The notes below the pieces were generated by a model, which did not search any database, was not told where the DNA came from, and saw only the letters and a program-made list of their open reading frames with translations. Below, piece after piece: positions 26,035-35,181 of a stretch of DNA of 64,000 bases. This DNA comes from Palsa-883 sp963847615 (lineage in GTDB: Bacteria; Pseudomonadota; Alphaproteobacteria; Acetobacterales; Acetobacteraceae): the NCBI GenBank assembly GCA_963847615.1, contig CAWKAN010000017.1, forward strand, positions 62,001-126,000, read 5' to 3'. The position numbers were made by a program, and so were the translations under genes. Every line of letters begins with the position of its first letter. Positions within the stretch are counted from its first letter, which is position 1.

Positions 26035-27635
26035 CCGCGCGCCCGACCCGGCCCGACGGTCGCGGTCTGTCCGGGCAGCAGGTCGGCCAGCAGCACGCGT
26101 CCGCCCCACGACCGCACCTGCGCCGCGCCGGCGACCGCGTCGAGCGGGTAATCGGCGCCCTTCACCAGCACGTCCGGGCGCAGTGCCTCGATCAGCGCCT
26201 CTGGCGTGGCTTCCTCGAACACCGTCACCAGATCGACGCTCGGCAGGCCGGCCAGCACTGCGGCGCGCACCGCCTCGGGCTGCACCGGGCGCGCCTCGCC
26301 CTTCAGCCGGCGCGCCCCGGCGTCGTCGTTCAGCCCCACCACCAGCCGGTCGCAGGCGTCGCGCGCGGTTTCCAGCAGGTGGACGTGTCCCGGATGCAGC
26401 AGGTCGAAGCAGCCGTTGGTGAAGCCGACCCGGTAACCCTGGTGGCGCCAGCGCGCCACCTGCTCCAGCGCCGCCTGGCGGGAGACGATCTTGCGCAAGC
26501 TGCCGCCCTGCGGCGACAGCACGGCGAGCAGGTCGGCGGTGCGCGCCACCGCGGTGCCGACCTTGCCCACCACGATGCCGGCGGCGAGGTTGGCGAGCCG
26601 CACCGCCAGCGCCAGGTCGAGCTTCACCGCGATGCCGGCGGCCAGCACCGCGGTGACCGTGTCGCCGGCGCCGGAGACGTCGTAGACCTCGGCCGCCTGG
26701 GCCGGGAAATGCCGTTCGGTCGCGGCATCGACCAGGGTCATGCCGGCCGCCCCCTCGGTCACCAGCACGGCGCCGAAGCCGTGCCGCGCCCGGAGCGCCC
26801 GGGCCGCTTCGATCACCGCGGCCTCGTCGGCGACCGGCAGGCCGGTGCCCTCGCCCAGGTCGCGCCGGTTCGGGATGATGATGTCGGCCCCGGCATAGCG
26901 CGCGTAGTCCGGCCCCTTGGGGTCGACGATCACCTTGCGCCCGAGGCCATGCGCGGCGGCGATCAGCCGGGCCGGCACGTCGCCCGCCAGCAGGCCCTTC
27001 TGGTAGTCCGACAGCACGGTGACCGCGGTCGCCGCCATGGCGTCGCTGGCGATGCTGATCATCCGCTCGGCCAGCCTTGGCTGGATCGGCGAGGTCACCT
27101 CGCGGTCGGTGCGCAGCAGGTGGTGCCCGCCGGCGAGCAGCCGCGTCTTCATCGTGGTGGTGCGCCCGCCCTGCACCAGCAGCCACGGCTCCACCCCGGG
27201 CTGGCCGCCGACCAGCCCGGTCAGGTCGGCGCCCGCCTGGTCGTCGCCGACCACCGAGACCAGCGCCACCGCCGCGCCCACCGCGGTGAGGTTGCGCACC
27301 ACGTTGCCGGCGCCGCCGGGATAGGCGATCTCCCGCTCCACGGTGAGGATCGGCACCGGGGCCTCCGGGCTGATGCGGGTGACCTCGCCGTAGACGTAGC
27401 GGTCCAGCATCACGTCGCCGACCACCAGCACGCTGGCGCGCGCCAGCAGGCGCACGGCAGCGACCAGATCGGCGGCGGCCAGATCGGGCGCGGCGAGATC
27501 GGCGGCGATCGGGTCGATCGGCGTCAGGTCGGTCGGCACCAAGCCAGGGAATGCCGCCTTGGAGGCGGGCAGATCGCCGCCAGCCGGATCGGCCTGCGGC
27601 ACCTCAAGCCTTGGTTGCGGATCGATCCGGTTCAT
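26031..27635 (-). CDS. hldE: Bifunctional heptose-7-phosphate kinase / heptose-1-phosphate adenylyltransferase
   Basis: Makes ADP-glyceromanno-heptose for the lipopolysaccharide core. About 534 residues from the ATG at 27635 (a GTG at 27656 would add seven). After an unusual Asp/Ala-rich N-terminal run (about residues 30-55, repeated DLAAPDLAAADL) comes a PfkB-type kinase with the GGAGNVVRNL start motif and catalytic YDVSGAGDTVTAVLAAG. The C-terminal 150 residues are a nucleotidyltransferase with VGFTNGCFDLLHPGHVHLLE and KGADYPLD. Both halves are intact and undisturbed by frameshifts, unlike neighbouring genes. It is transcribed alone between glpX and the phosphatase gene. Confidence 0.95.
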   Translation of the reverse strand: MNRIDPQPRLEVPQADPAGGDLPASKAAFPGLVPTDLTPIDPIAADLAAPDLAAADLVAAVRLLARASVLVVGDVMLDRYVYGEVTRISPEAPVPILTVEREIAYPGGAGNVVRNLTAVGAAVALVSVVGDDQAGADLTGLVGGQPGVEPWLLVQGGRTTTMKTRLLAGGHHLLRTDREVTSPIQPRLAERMISIASDAMAATAVTVLSDYQKGLLAGDVPARLIAAAHGLGRKVIVDPKGPDYARYAGADIIIPNRRDLGEGTGLPVADEAAVIEAARALRARHGFGAVLVTEGAAGMTLVDAATERHFPAQAAEVYDVSGAGDTVTAVLAAGIAVKLDLALAVRLANLAAGIVVGKVGTAVARTADLLAVLSPQGGSLRKIVSRQAALEQVARWRHQGYRVGFTNGCFDLLHPGHVHLLETARDACDRLVVGLNDDAGARRLKGEARPVQPEAVRAAVLAGLPSVDLVTVFEEATPEALIEALRPDVLVKGADYPLDAVAGAAQVRSWGGRVLLADLLPGQTATVGPGRARG

Positions 27636-27695
27636 CGTCTGACGCCGTACCGTCACACCGTCCCGGTTGCAAGCAATGGCTGGCGCGCGCCGGGC

Positions 27696-28439
27696 TCAGG
27701 CGGCGAGAAAACCCACCCGATCCTCTTCCAGCACCGCGCAGGTCAGCGCCCCGCCCAACACCGCGCCGGTGTCGATGCCGATCCGGTTGGGCCGCACCAC
27801 GGGTTGCTTCGCCGGCGTGTGGCCATGCACCACCACCATCGCTAGCCCGTCCCCTTGCGTGTCGCCAAGCAGCGGACCTTTCGCCGAGAGGAACGGTTCG
27901 CGGATCCACAGCAGGTCGTGGCGGGTCTGCTGGTCGAGGCGGATGCCGGGGCGGACGCCGGCGTGGACGAACAAATAGCCGCCGAGCCGATGGGTCAGCG
28001 CCAGCGCGCGCAGGAAGCGCAGCTGCGGCGGCGGGATCAGCCCCGCCCAGGCGGTCCGGTTGGCCAGCCGCGTCACGCCCCAACTGGCCAGGGCCGCGGC
28101 GCCGCCATTGCTCAGCCACAACTCGGCCGCGGCTTCCCGTCCGGCGGCCAGCGCGTCCAGCATCATGTCCTCATGGTTGCCCATCAGGTTGACCGTGCGC
28201 AGGCCCGGCACGGGTGGGCCGGCGGCGAGTCGCGCGACGACGCCGGCACTGTCCGGGCCGCGGTCGATGTAGTCGCCGAGATGGATCAGCACGGCCGCGC
28301 CGACCGGGCGCGCCACCAGGTCGCGGGCGATCGCCTGGTGCAGCGCCGCGAGCTGCTCGATGCAGCCATGCACGTCGCCGATGGCGTAGGCGCGCTGGCC
28401 CGGCGGCAGGCTGGCGGGGGCGTCGATGAACGCGATCAT
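27696..28439 (-). CDS. Serine/threonine-type metallophosphatase
   Basis: A 247-residue calcineurin-like phosphatase. The ATG at 28439 is preferred because upstream in-frame sequence is non-natural. All metal-binding motifs are present in order: YAIGDVHGCIEQL (about residue 22), HLGDYIDRGPDSAG, NLMGNHEDMMLD, FVHAGVRPGI and VVHGHTPAKQPVV. This is the layout of bacterial PrpA/ApaH-type Ser/Thr phosphatases. It ends 60 bp upstream of hldE on the same strand and may share its transcript. The substrate is not evident. Confidence 0.92.
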   Translation of the reverse strand: MIAFIDAPASLPPGQRAYAIGDVHGCIEQLAALHQAIARDLVARPVGAAVLIHLGDYIDRGPDSAGVVARLAAGPPVPGLRTVNLMGNHEDMMLDALAAGREAAAELWLSNGGAAALASWGVTRLANRTAWAGLIPPPQLRFLRALALTHRLGGYLFVHAGVRPGIRLDQQTRHDLLWIREPFLSAKGPLLGDTQGDGLAMVVVHGHTPAKQPVVRPNRIGIDTGAVLGGALTCAVLEEDRVGFLAA

Positions 28440-28710
28440 GCAACGCGACAGTAGCGGCGTTGCGGGCGAGCGGCGAGGCCGGGGATTTGCCCCGATCCGC
28501 CAGCGCGGCCAGGGGACGCGGCGACACCACGACGGCGCGGCCCGGCCTGACCGCGCAGTCGAGCGGTCGGTGAACGACGGAAACCCGGTGGCGCCGCCTG
28601 AGGACCCAAGCCAGGCGCGCAGTGTCAACCCTCGTTGGCCCCCGCGTCGGGCGACCGGGTTGCCCTGGAGGCGGCGCGCATGGTAAGGCGCCGCGCCTGC
28701 GCTCGTCCTT

Positions 28711-28784
28711 TGGGGGATAGTTTAGCGGTAGAACTCCCGGCTCTGACCCGGGCAGCCTTGGTTCGAATCCAGGTCCCCCAGCCA
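28711..28784 (+). tRNA. tRNA-Gln (anticodon CTG)
   Basis: Complete cloverleaf: acceptor TGGGGGA pairs with TCCCCCA, D arm with AGCGGTAG, anticodon stem CCCGG/CCGGG enclosing CTCTGAC (CTG at 28743-28745, reads CAG), T arm with TTCGAAT, discriminator G and encoded CCA. It lies alone on the plus strand between the phosphatase gene and the IS66 remnant. Confidence 0.95.
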
Positions 28785-28942
28785 GCGAAATGACCCAATA
28801 TCGTCAGAAGCTTGATGGCATGCGCCCTGCCTGGACTCGAACTTTGTCGAGGTCCCGCCCCGGCGCGGGCCGGCAAGAATGCGTCCGGCCGGAACAAACA
28901 TCGGCATGACTTTGGCGGTTACTACCCAGGTATCCGGGCCGG

Positions 28943-29430
28943 TCACACCAGGCGGAGGTCTGCGATCAGACGCGTGGGGTCGGCGTTGAGAGTCTGGAGG
29001 AGATCCCCCCCCTGCTTCCTGGCGGTTGAGAGGAGTGAGCGGATCACGCCAAACTCCTTGGCGCCGTCCTCGGAGCGGAAGCCGCCCGAGATCTTCTGCC
29101 GCAGCTTCATCATACGGCCATCCCGCTCCGCGAGATTGTTGGTGAAGGGCACCAGTGGCTCGACGAGAAAGCGGAGCACGTCCTGCTTACGAATGCTGCG
29201 GCGCAGCAGCAGGTTGTGGCCAACCCTTCGCGGCGGCCGGCCTCGGCGCCTGGCCTTCACTTCGGCCGAGATCAGTGTGGGCGGTGCCTCATGGAACGCG
29301 AAGCCGTCCATAAGAACGGCGTCGTAACTACGCTCGAACAGGGCGAGCAGACCCGGCTTCAGCGGCACACCCCGCTCGCCTGCCAGGTTCGTCGCGTGGC
29401 AGGCGCGGCGCAACAGGCACTGCATCTTGC
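28943..29430 (-). pseudogene. IS66-family transposase, C-terminal remnant
   Basis: Only the last about 160 residues survive, ending at 28943. CHATNLAGERGVPLKPGLLA, ALFERSYDAVLMDGFAFHEA and FTNNLAERDGRMMKLRQKIS followed by GGFRSEDGAKEFGVIRSLLS are the typical end of the IS66 TnpC transposase (the NNxAERDxRMMK motif holds the catalytic Glu). The reading is lost exactly where the MITE-like element begins at 29431, so that element or a deletion removed the rest. Confidence 0.9.
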
Positions 29431-29618
29431 CAGCAGTTCTCATTGTGGCGAGACGACGCCTTCGCCACGTCATGCTCGGGCTTGACCCGAGCATCCGTAT
29501 CGGCACAAGCCTTTGAAATGACGCGCGTACCCTTAGATCGACAGGGCGCGCGGCGGCGCTCGGGTCAAGCCCGGGCAGAGCGGAGGATGGCGTCGGCCGG
29601 CCAAAATGAGAACTGCTG
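29431..29618. mobile_element. MITE-like element sharing the IS terminal repeat
   Basis: Bounded by imperfect inverted repeats: cagcagttctcattgtggc at 29431-29449 and the complement of cagcagttctcattttggcc at 29599-29618. These ends resemble those of the complete IS at 5419-6958 (cagcaattctcattttgc). No transposase fits in 188 bp. The interior has a palindrome catgctcgggcttgacccgag. No target duplication is seen. It begins exactly at the broken end of the IS66 remnant. Confidence 0.7.
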
Positions 29619-29702
29619 GCCCAGCCGCGACCGTGGTGGCGACAATCCGCCCAACGCGCTATCGTTCGGCGGCACAGCAATGCACAGGGGCGGTGGATCA
29701 CG

Positions 29703-31043
29703 ATGCGATGGGGCCTCGCGGCACGGCTGGTCTGCTTGCTCGGCCTGGCGCTGGCGATCCCGCCGGCGCACGCCATGCAATTCGAGCAGGTGCAGATCTC
29801 ACCGACCGAGGTGATCCTCGGCGGCCGTGGCCCGATCGTCAAAGGCGACGCGGCGCGCCTGGAGCAGGCGCTGGCGCAGGTGCCGCAGACGCGACGGCTG
29901 CTGGCACTGGCGCTCGACAGCCCGGGCGGGCTGGTGGCGGAGGGTGCGCAGCTCGCCGGATTGATCCGCACGCGCAAGCTGCCGGTGGTCATTCCGTCCA
30001 ACAGCCAATGCGTTTCGGCGTGTTTCCTGCTGCTCGCCGCCTCGCCGCATCGGATGGCCGCAACCGATGCGCTGGTGGGCGTGCACAGCGCGAACGAGAA
30101 CCAGCAGGAGACCGGGGCCTCGCTCGCGGTGACCACGCTGATGGCGCGCGACGCCGCCAGGGATGGGATCCCCCCGGCCATCATCGGCAAGATGGTGGAG
30201 ACGACGCCGGGCCGCGTCGAGTGGCTGACTCACGCCGACCTGGCCTCGATGAATGTTGCGGTCTACGACGCTGACACGGCGACGGCGGCACGCCAGAGCG
30301 GCGCCGCAGGCGTCCACCCGGCCGCGCCCGCCCCATCTCCCGCCCCATCTCCCGCCGCGTCACCCGCCGCATCACCGGCGCCGCCGGAGCCGAGCGTGCC
30401 GCCCGGCTTTACCGCCGGTCGCGACGACCGCCGCGCCTGGGACGGCTGGCTCAGCGGTTTGCGCGGGCGCTACCGCGACGGCGCGGTGTTCGCCCAGGCG
30501 CAGATCGGCCTGCCGCAGCCGGGCTCCTGCCACGGTCCGGACGGCGCCAATCGCGGCGACTTCACCCTGGGCTGCGAGGTCGCCCGACAGCGCTTGGCCG
30601 CAGTGGCCACCAGGCTCGCCGTCAATGCCGGCTACGGCGCGGGATGGAACAGCGCCGGCCAGCCAAATCCGGCGGGTGCGCCGGTCGAGGCCGAATTCCA
30701 GGGGGCGTTCTTCTGCGGCCGACAGGTGGCGCGCCTGACATTGAAGGTGTTCCCACAGGCGGACAAGCCGCGCCGCCGCGCGATGTTCAGCTTCGGACCG
30801 GAGCCGACCAGTCCGGCCGTGCCGCGTGGCGCGTTCCTCCTCGAGGGGTCGGTTGACCTGCATGGCGGGGCGCTGACGCTGACGCCGGTCAAGTGGGTGT
30901 CACAGCCGCCTGGCTACAATTGGTTCGGCCTGAGCGGCCGCTCGGACGACGGCGGCCGGACGTTCAGCGGGCGCGTGGTCGACAGCAGCGCGTGCACCAT
31001 CTTCACGCTGAGGCGCGTCGGCACCGCGACCGCGACCAGGTAA
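29703..31043 (+). CDS. Exported ClpP-like protein with C-terminal beta domain
   Basis: 446 residues with a signal peptide (MRWGLAARLVCLLGLALAIP, cleavage near AHA). Residues about 30-200 form a ClpP-type fold: LLALALDSPGGLVAEGAQLA (oxyanion loop GG) and SNSQCVSACFLLLAASPHRM, with a serine in VSA at the nucleophile position. A proline-rich linker (APSPAPSPAASPAASPAP, about residues 205-230) connects to a 200-residue C-terminal domain with GYNWFGLSGRSDDGGRTFSG. It is periplasmic and probably a protease-like or degenerate enzyme. Element 1 carries a related, frameshifted gene at 10503-11472. Confidence 0.75.
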   Translation: MRWGLAARLVCLLGLALAIPPAHAMQFEQVQISPTEVILGGRGPIVKGDAARLEQALAQVPQTRRLLALALDSPGGLVAEGAQLAGLIRTRKLPVVIPSNSQCVSACFLLLAASPHRMAATDALVGVHSANENQQETGASLAVTTLMARDAARDGIPPAIIGKMVETTPGRVEWLTHADLASMNVAVYDADTATAARQSGAAGVHPAAPAPSPAPSPAASPAASPAPPEPSVPPGFTAGRDDRRAWDGWLSGLRGRYRDGAVFAQAQIGLPQPGSCHGPDGANRGDFTLGCEVARQRLAAVATRLAVNAGYGAGWNSAGQPNPAGAPVEAEFQGAFFCGRQVARLTLKVFPQADKPRRRAMFSFGPEPTSPAVPRGAFLLEGSVDLHGGALTLTPVKWVSQPPGYNWFGLSGRSDDGGRTFSGRVVDSSACTIFTLRRVGTATATR

Positions 31044-31279
31044 GCGGTGCATCGTCCGGCGTTCAGCGCCTGCCGACTTCCGCCGGCCCACGACGCATTC
31101 TTTTGCGTGATCGGAATAGTATAATCTCGATTTATCAACGTATTATATGATCTGTTGAAAGCGGTTTGGGAATATTGACCGGCGGGAACGGAAACTTGCC
31201 CGTTGCAAACCAATTGCGTAACTCTGGCAGAACGTTTATGAGCCATTAATTGCATGGATATCGCCAGGAGAGACGCGCA
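31044..31279. promoter_or_regulatory. AT-rich leader upstream of the lipoprotein
   Basis: About 235 bp that is markedly AT-richer than its surroundings (for example tagtataatctcgatttatc near 31107). It contains good -10-like hexamers (tataat at 31110) and ends in a strong rbs (ccaggagagacgcgca) before 31280. I take it as the promoter region of the two exported proteins that follow. Confidence 0.45.
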
Positions 31280-32111
31280 ATGACCGTCCGCCGTGCCGCC
31301 GCGGGGCAAGTCCTTATCTCAGCCTGCGTTGCCGTGACGCTGGCGGGTTGTGCGCAAACCCCAATGGGTCCGACGGCGCAGGTCATGCCGGGACCCGGCA
31401 AGAGCTTCGAGGCGTTCCAGGCCGACAACGCCGCCTGCAAGACCTTCGCGGCCGGCCAGGTGCAGGGGCAGGCGGAGAATGCGAACCAGCGCGCGGTCGG
31501 CGCCGCGGCGCTGACCACGCTGCTCGGCGCCGGGCTCGGCGCGGCGGTCGGCGGCGCCTATGGCAACGCCGGCGCCGGGGCGGCGATCGGGGCCGCATCC
31601 GGCGTCGGCGCGGGCGCGGCAATCGGCGCCACCAACAGCTCGTACCGAGCAGATGACTATCCAGCAGCAGTACGACAACGCCTTCTCGCAATGCATGTAC
31701 GCCAAGGGCGAACAGGTGCCCGGCTTTGCGCCGCTCGCGGCGGCGGCGCCGGCGCCGCCACCACCACCGCCGGGACCCGTTGCGACCGCGGATCCCATGG
31801 TTCGTTCGACGCAATCCGAGTTGATCCGGTTGGGCTATCTGCAGGGTGCGGCCGACGGCTACATCGGTCCGAAGACGCGGACGGCGATTTCCGACTTCGA
31901 GCAGGCCCATGGTCTGCCGGTGGACGGCAACCCGTCGCCGGGCCTGCTGGCCAGGCTGCAATCGATGCCGACCGGGGCGCCGGCGGCGACCAGCGCCTCG
32001 GCACCATCCAATTGGGTCGCGCCAGCCGGGTCAGCGGGTGCGGCACCGGCGGCGACGAGCCAACCCGCGACAACATCCCCCGGCTGGGTGGCGCCAGCCA
32101 AGACACCCTAG
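31280..32111 (+). CDS. Glycine-zipper lipoprotein with peptidoglycan-binding domain, frameshifted
   Basis: Starts at the ATG at 31280 after a good rbs. Signal peptide with lipobox LAGC (AVTLAGCAQTP). Next a Cys-containing helical segment and then a long glycine-zipper region (LLGAGLGAAVGGAYGNAGAG, AAIGAASGVGAGAAIGATNS). A one-base shift near 31642 is needed to reach TEQMTIQQQYDNAFSQCMYA, a proline stretch and a PG_binding_1 domain (STQSELIRLGYLQGAADGYI, GPKTRTAISDFEQAHGLPVD). Total about 275 residues. A second continuous frame across the shift reads into the next gene and should not be taken as one protein. Role: envelope lipoprotein, likely peptidoglycan-associated. Confidence 0.8.
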
Positions 32112-32143
32112 CCTCGAAGGTTTCCAACCCGGAGGACGGTCCC

Positions 32144-33904
32144 ATGCCGACGACGCTGAGAGCCAGGTGGCGGCGGAGCGCGCTGGTGTATGGATGCGCG
32201 GCAGTGGGATGGGGTCTTGTCGCGCTGGGAACCGCGCGCGCGCAGAGCCTGGACATGGACGTCAGCCCGACCACGCCGCCGGTCGCGACGCACCAGTCCG
32301 GCAACCTCGACATGGACGTCAACCCGGCCGCACCGGTCATCGCCCCGGCCGTCGCGCCGGTCATCGCCAAGCCGCCGATCCAGGCTCTGTCGTCGGGCGC
32401 CAACGTGCAGGACGGCATCGTGCAGGTGAACCCGAACGCGGCGCCGCCCCAAACGCCGTCGCCGGCCGAGCTGGCGACACCAACGCCGCCGCCGGCCCAA
32501 CTGGCGACGCCAACGCAGACGCCGCCCCCCGCCCAGACGACGCCGCTGGCCCAGCCGCCGGACAGCACGCAACCCGCCACCGCCGCGGCTTCGGCCCCAC
32601 CGGCGGAGCCGATCAGCCTCGATCATCCGGTGGTGGTCGACACCGCCAATCTGAAGGCGGGCGACACCGCCGTCACCCTGTTCGGCATCGACGGTGTCCA
32701 GGGGGCGGCGGCGCAGAATCTGCAAGGCTTCCTGGCGGCGAGCGGCAACCACGTGACCTGCCAGGCGCAGACCAGCGCCGATTTCGTCTGCCTGCTGGCC
32801 GACGGCACCGACGTGGCGCAAGCCGCGCTGGTCAACGGCGTCGCCCGCGCCAAGGCCGACGCGCCGGACGCATACCGCGAGCAGGAGGCCGCCGCGCAGG
32901 CCGCGCGGCGCGGCATCTGGGCCAGCCTGCCGCCGCCGCCCGCGACCGTGCAGCATCCGACGGTGCAGGACACCGCGACGCTGGTGGCCGACAACCAGAC
33001 CTATGTGCTGGACGGGGTGCAGGGCCTTGGCGCGCCCTATGCGGGTGAGATGCAATCCTATATCGCCGCGAACGGCGACAGCGCGAGCTGCAGTCCGCAA
33101 AACGTGCCGGGACATTACATCTGCGTGCTCGGCGACGGCACCGATATCGCCAAGGTCGCGCTGGTGAATGGCGGCGCGGTCGTGGCGCAAGATGCGCCGG
33201 ACTCCTATCGCGTGCAGCAACGGGAGGCGCTGAACAACCACCGTGGCATCTGGCTGAACCCGCCGCCGACCCTGCTGACCGCCAGCGTGGCCGTGGCGCA
33301 GCCGCCCGAGCTGGTCATGGCCGCGGGCGACGATGGGACCGACGGGATCACCTATGTCGGCGGGGTCCCGGAGGCGGTGATCGACGGCGCGGTCGTGTTC
33401 CTGATCTATGGCGGCGACCTTGGGTGGGGCTACTACGATCACTGGCACCACTGGCGGGACGCGCCGTATCGCTATCGCGCCCACATGGAGCGCTTCCATT
33501 CGGGTGGCCATGGACTGCGCGGCTATCGCGATGAGGCGGCGTTGCACGGGACGGGCGTCCATCCCGAGGCGGCGCATGGCGGCGCGCATCCGGGCGAGGC
33601 ACACACGGCGGGACTGGCGGGACATCCTGGCGTGACGTCCGGTGCCCATCCCGGCGTGACAACCGGTCCGCATTTCGGTGTGACAACGGGTGCCCATCCC
33701 GGGGTGACAACCGGTGCCCATCCTGGCGTCGCGTATGGCGGCCATTCCCTCGTGGCGCCTGGCGCCCATCCCGGCGCGGCGGGCGGTGGGTTCGTCCACC
33801 CTGGCCCCTCGGTGGCCGGGTTCCATCCTGGTGGCGCGGTCCCTCATGCGGCACCCGCAGTGCATGCCAGCGCGAGTGGTGGGAGCAATAGCAAGCACCA
33901 TTAG
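32144..33904 (+). CDS. Exported protein with two SNase-like domains and His/Gly repeat tail
   Basis: 586 residues; ATG at 32144 behind a strong rbs (cccggaggacggtccc). Signal peptide ending ALGTARAQ. A Pro/Thr-rich linker (about residues 40-150) precedes two tandem homologous domains related to the thermonuclease/SNase fold: VVVDTANLKAGDTAVTLFGI to ARRGIWA and TVQDTATLVADNQTYVLDGV to NHRGIWL. Neither shows the full SNase catalytic set, so they are probably non-catalytic. The C-terminal 100 residues carry repeats of GAHPGVTT and a His-rich end, maybe metal-binding. It is adjacent to and probably co-transcribed with the lipoprotein gene. Confidence 0.75.
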   Translation: MPTTLRARWRRSALVYGCAAVGWGLVALGTARAQSLDMDVSPTTPPVATHQSGNLDMDVNPAAPVIAPAVAPVIAKPPIQALSSGANVQDGIVQVNPNAAPPQTPSPAELATPTPPPAQLATPTQTPPPAQTTPLAQPPDSTQPATAAASAPPAEPISLDHPVVVDTANLKAGDTAVTLFGIDGVQGAAAQNLQGFLAASGNHVTCQAQTSADFVCLLADGTDVAQAALVNGVARAKADAPDAYREQEAAAQAARRGIWASLPPPPATVQHPTVQDTATLVADNQTYVLDGVQGLGAPYAGEMQSYIAANGDSASCSPQNVPGHYICVLGDGTDIAKVALVNGGAVVAQDAPDSYRVQQREALNNHRGIWLNPPPTLLTASVAVAQPPELVMAAGDDGTDGITYVGGVPEAVIDGAVVFLIYGGDLGWGYYDHWHHWRDAPYRYRAHMERFHSGGHGLRGYRDEAALHGTGVHPEAAHGGAHPGEAHTAGLAGHPGVTSGAHPGVTTGPHFGVTTGAHPGVTTGAHPGVAYGGHSLVAPGAHPGAAGGGFVHPGPSVAGFHPGGAVPHAAPAVHASASGGSNSKHH

Positions 33905-33915
33905 ACGGCGTCACG

Positions 33916-33996
33916 ACGTGGATCGAGCTTTATAATGCCCGCCGTCCGCATTCGGCACTTGCCGGGCGGACGCCGGACGAGGCTTATGGATCGGCA
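33916..33996 (+). pseudogene. IS3-like transposase C-terminal remnant
   Basis: A 27-codon frame reading WIELYNARRPHSALAGRTPD followed by EAYGS, the recognisable end of IS3/IS150-type transposases (FIxxYNxxRPHSAL). The sequence just downstream (aggccgctgggctgtcgaaacg, 34079-34100 region) resembles an IS3-type right end. No upstream part remains. Confidence 0.8.
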
Positions 33997-33998
33997 CA

Positions 33999-34040
33999 AT
34001 CGTTGCCGGCTCCTGGGCATGCCCAGGAGCCGGCAACGAT
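33999..34040. repeat. 42 bp perfect palindrome
   Basis: A perfectly self-complementary 42 bp sequence with no loop, centred between 34019 and 34020 (arms atcgttgccggctcctggg and complement). It lies between the IS3-like remnant and its right-end-like sequence, so it may be an insertion product, a hairpin end or a recombination hotspot. The absence of a T-run argues against a simple terminator. Confidence 0.85.
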
Positions 34041-34143
34041 CAGACTGGCGGCTTGATGCAACCCGGGAGTAGCTTAACCAGGCCGCTGGGCTGTCGAAAC
34101 GAACGGGACCACCTCACAAGGTCCCCTGCCGTATTTTCCGTCA

Positions 34144-34787
34144 ATGGCTCTCTCAACGCGGCGCCCGCCTTCCCTCCACCGGGTCCCGGCGAGCCCGGTT
34201 CCCCGACTTCAGCGGTACGATGAAGGCGCTACGACTTCCCGCATCCGCAGTCCCGGTCGCTCATGGTGTTCGCTTCCGGGCTCCATGCCGCCCCTCGTCT
34301 GCTTCGTGTCTCGCCGCGGCGCTCCTGGCGGACCCGAGGGCTTCCGACAGGCCAGGGAGTTTGTTCAACCGGTCTCCCAGCACCGGTGCCTGCGTCAACA
34401 TGGGCGGATGCGGGATCTCATAGGTTCCCAGGCGATCCGTTCCGTCGCTTTGCCCCGGCTCCTAACCCCGGCCGGACCAGGGCGACCTCGCCATGGCGGC
34501 CGCCCCGATGCTGCCCCCGCTCACAGCGCGACGAAGGCTCCAGCGTTCGATGATCTCGTGGCCATCATCCCGCGGCTTCAGTACCTGCTGCCTACGCTTC
34601 ACGAGTGTCGTTGCCTAACCCATGCAAGGCTCGCTTCCGGCTGGCTGGCTCGCCTTTGCCGGGAGGGAGTTCAACCCTCTGGATCGCGACGAAAGGTTTC
34701 CGTCTACATCGGCTTCCCCCTTTCCTGAGCTTGCCTATCGCGGTCTGCGTGCATCGGCGTGCTCCATTCTGCCTTCTTCGGCGGTAA
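34144..34787 (+). CDS. Unrecognised ORF pair, possible single protein
   Basis: A forward frame from 34144 reads MALSTRRPPSLHRVPASPVP to LLPTLHECRC; near 34608 the natural reading seems to jump to the adjacent frame, LPNPCKARFRLAGSPLPGGS to 34787. I have the impression of having seen this protein style in other proteobacteria near mobile elements, but cannot name a family or confirm that it is translated. It may be a conserved non-coding feature. The upstream IS3 remnant and downstream repeats make it a mobile-element context. Confidence 0.25.
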
Positions 34788-35181
34788 ATTCTTCGCTCTT
34801 ATAGCGTTGGCTGGCGCGGGCCGGTAGGGGGTAGACCGCAGCGGCCTTGGCAGGTGGGTGCGCCGCCGCGCCGGCGCGGGGCTTGATTTGGGTGGTGCTC
34901 GGCCCCCGGGCGGTTTGCGTGGCGTTGAATGGCGTTTTGGTGTAAGGAAAACTAACTACCTTCCAGCGCACCAGGATCGCAGATGACCGCCATTCCAGCG
35001 GCCCCCCAAGTCGCCCCTTCCGACGCCGCTGCCGCGCAGACGATGTTGGCCCCGGGGGCCAAAGCGAAAACGCCGGTAACGAACCCATACACCGTGGCAC
35101 CGGCCCGCTGTGCAGCGGCAACCCGCGCGGCACTGCGATCCTGGCGCCGCGCTTCCTCCGGGTTAAAATTCGCAACGCTCT
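34788..35181. other. Degenerate unit preceding the 353 bp tandem array
   Basis: The last about 100 bp (from about 35090: caccggcccgctgtgcagcg and onward) resemble the linker part of the 353 bp units that follow, with more differences. The rest is low-value sequence with short Ala-rich frames. No gene I can support. Confidence 0.4.

Noticed and set aside
32108..33901. A 597-codon minus-strand frame opposite the SNase-like gene
   Set aside because: Arg/His-rich shadow of the repeat-bearing plus-strand gene, without rbs or domain.
31250..33904. One continuous 884-codon protein across two genes
   Set aside because: The frame runs from the lipoprotein through the wrong frame of its PG-binding half into the next gene's signal peptide. 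The lipoprotein has a natural end at 32111 in another frame and the second gene has its own rbs and start at 32144.
34144..34787. Treating this region as a well-defined gene
   Set aside because: The protein style seemed familiar, but it needs a frameshift, has no rbs and I cannot name a family; kept only as a weak feature.
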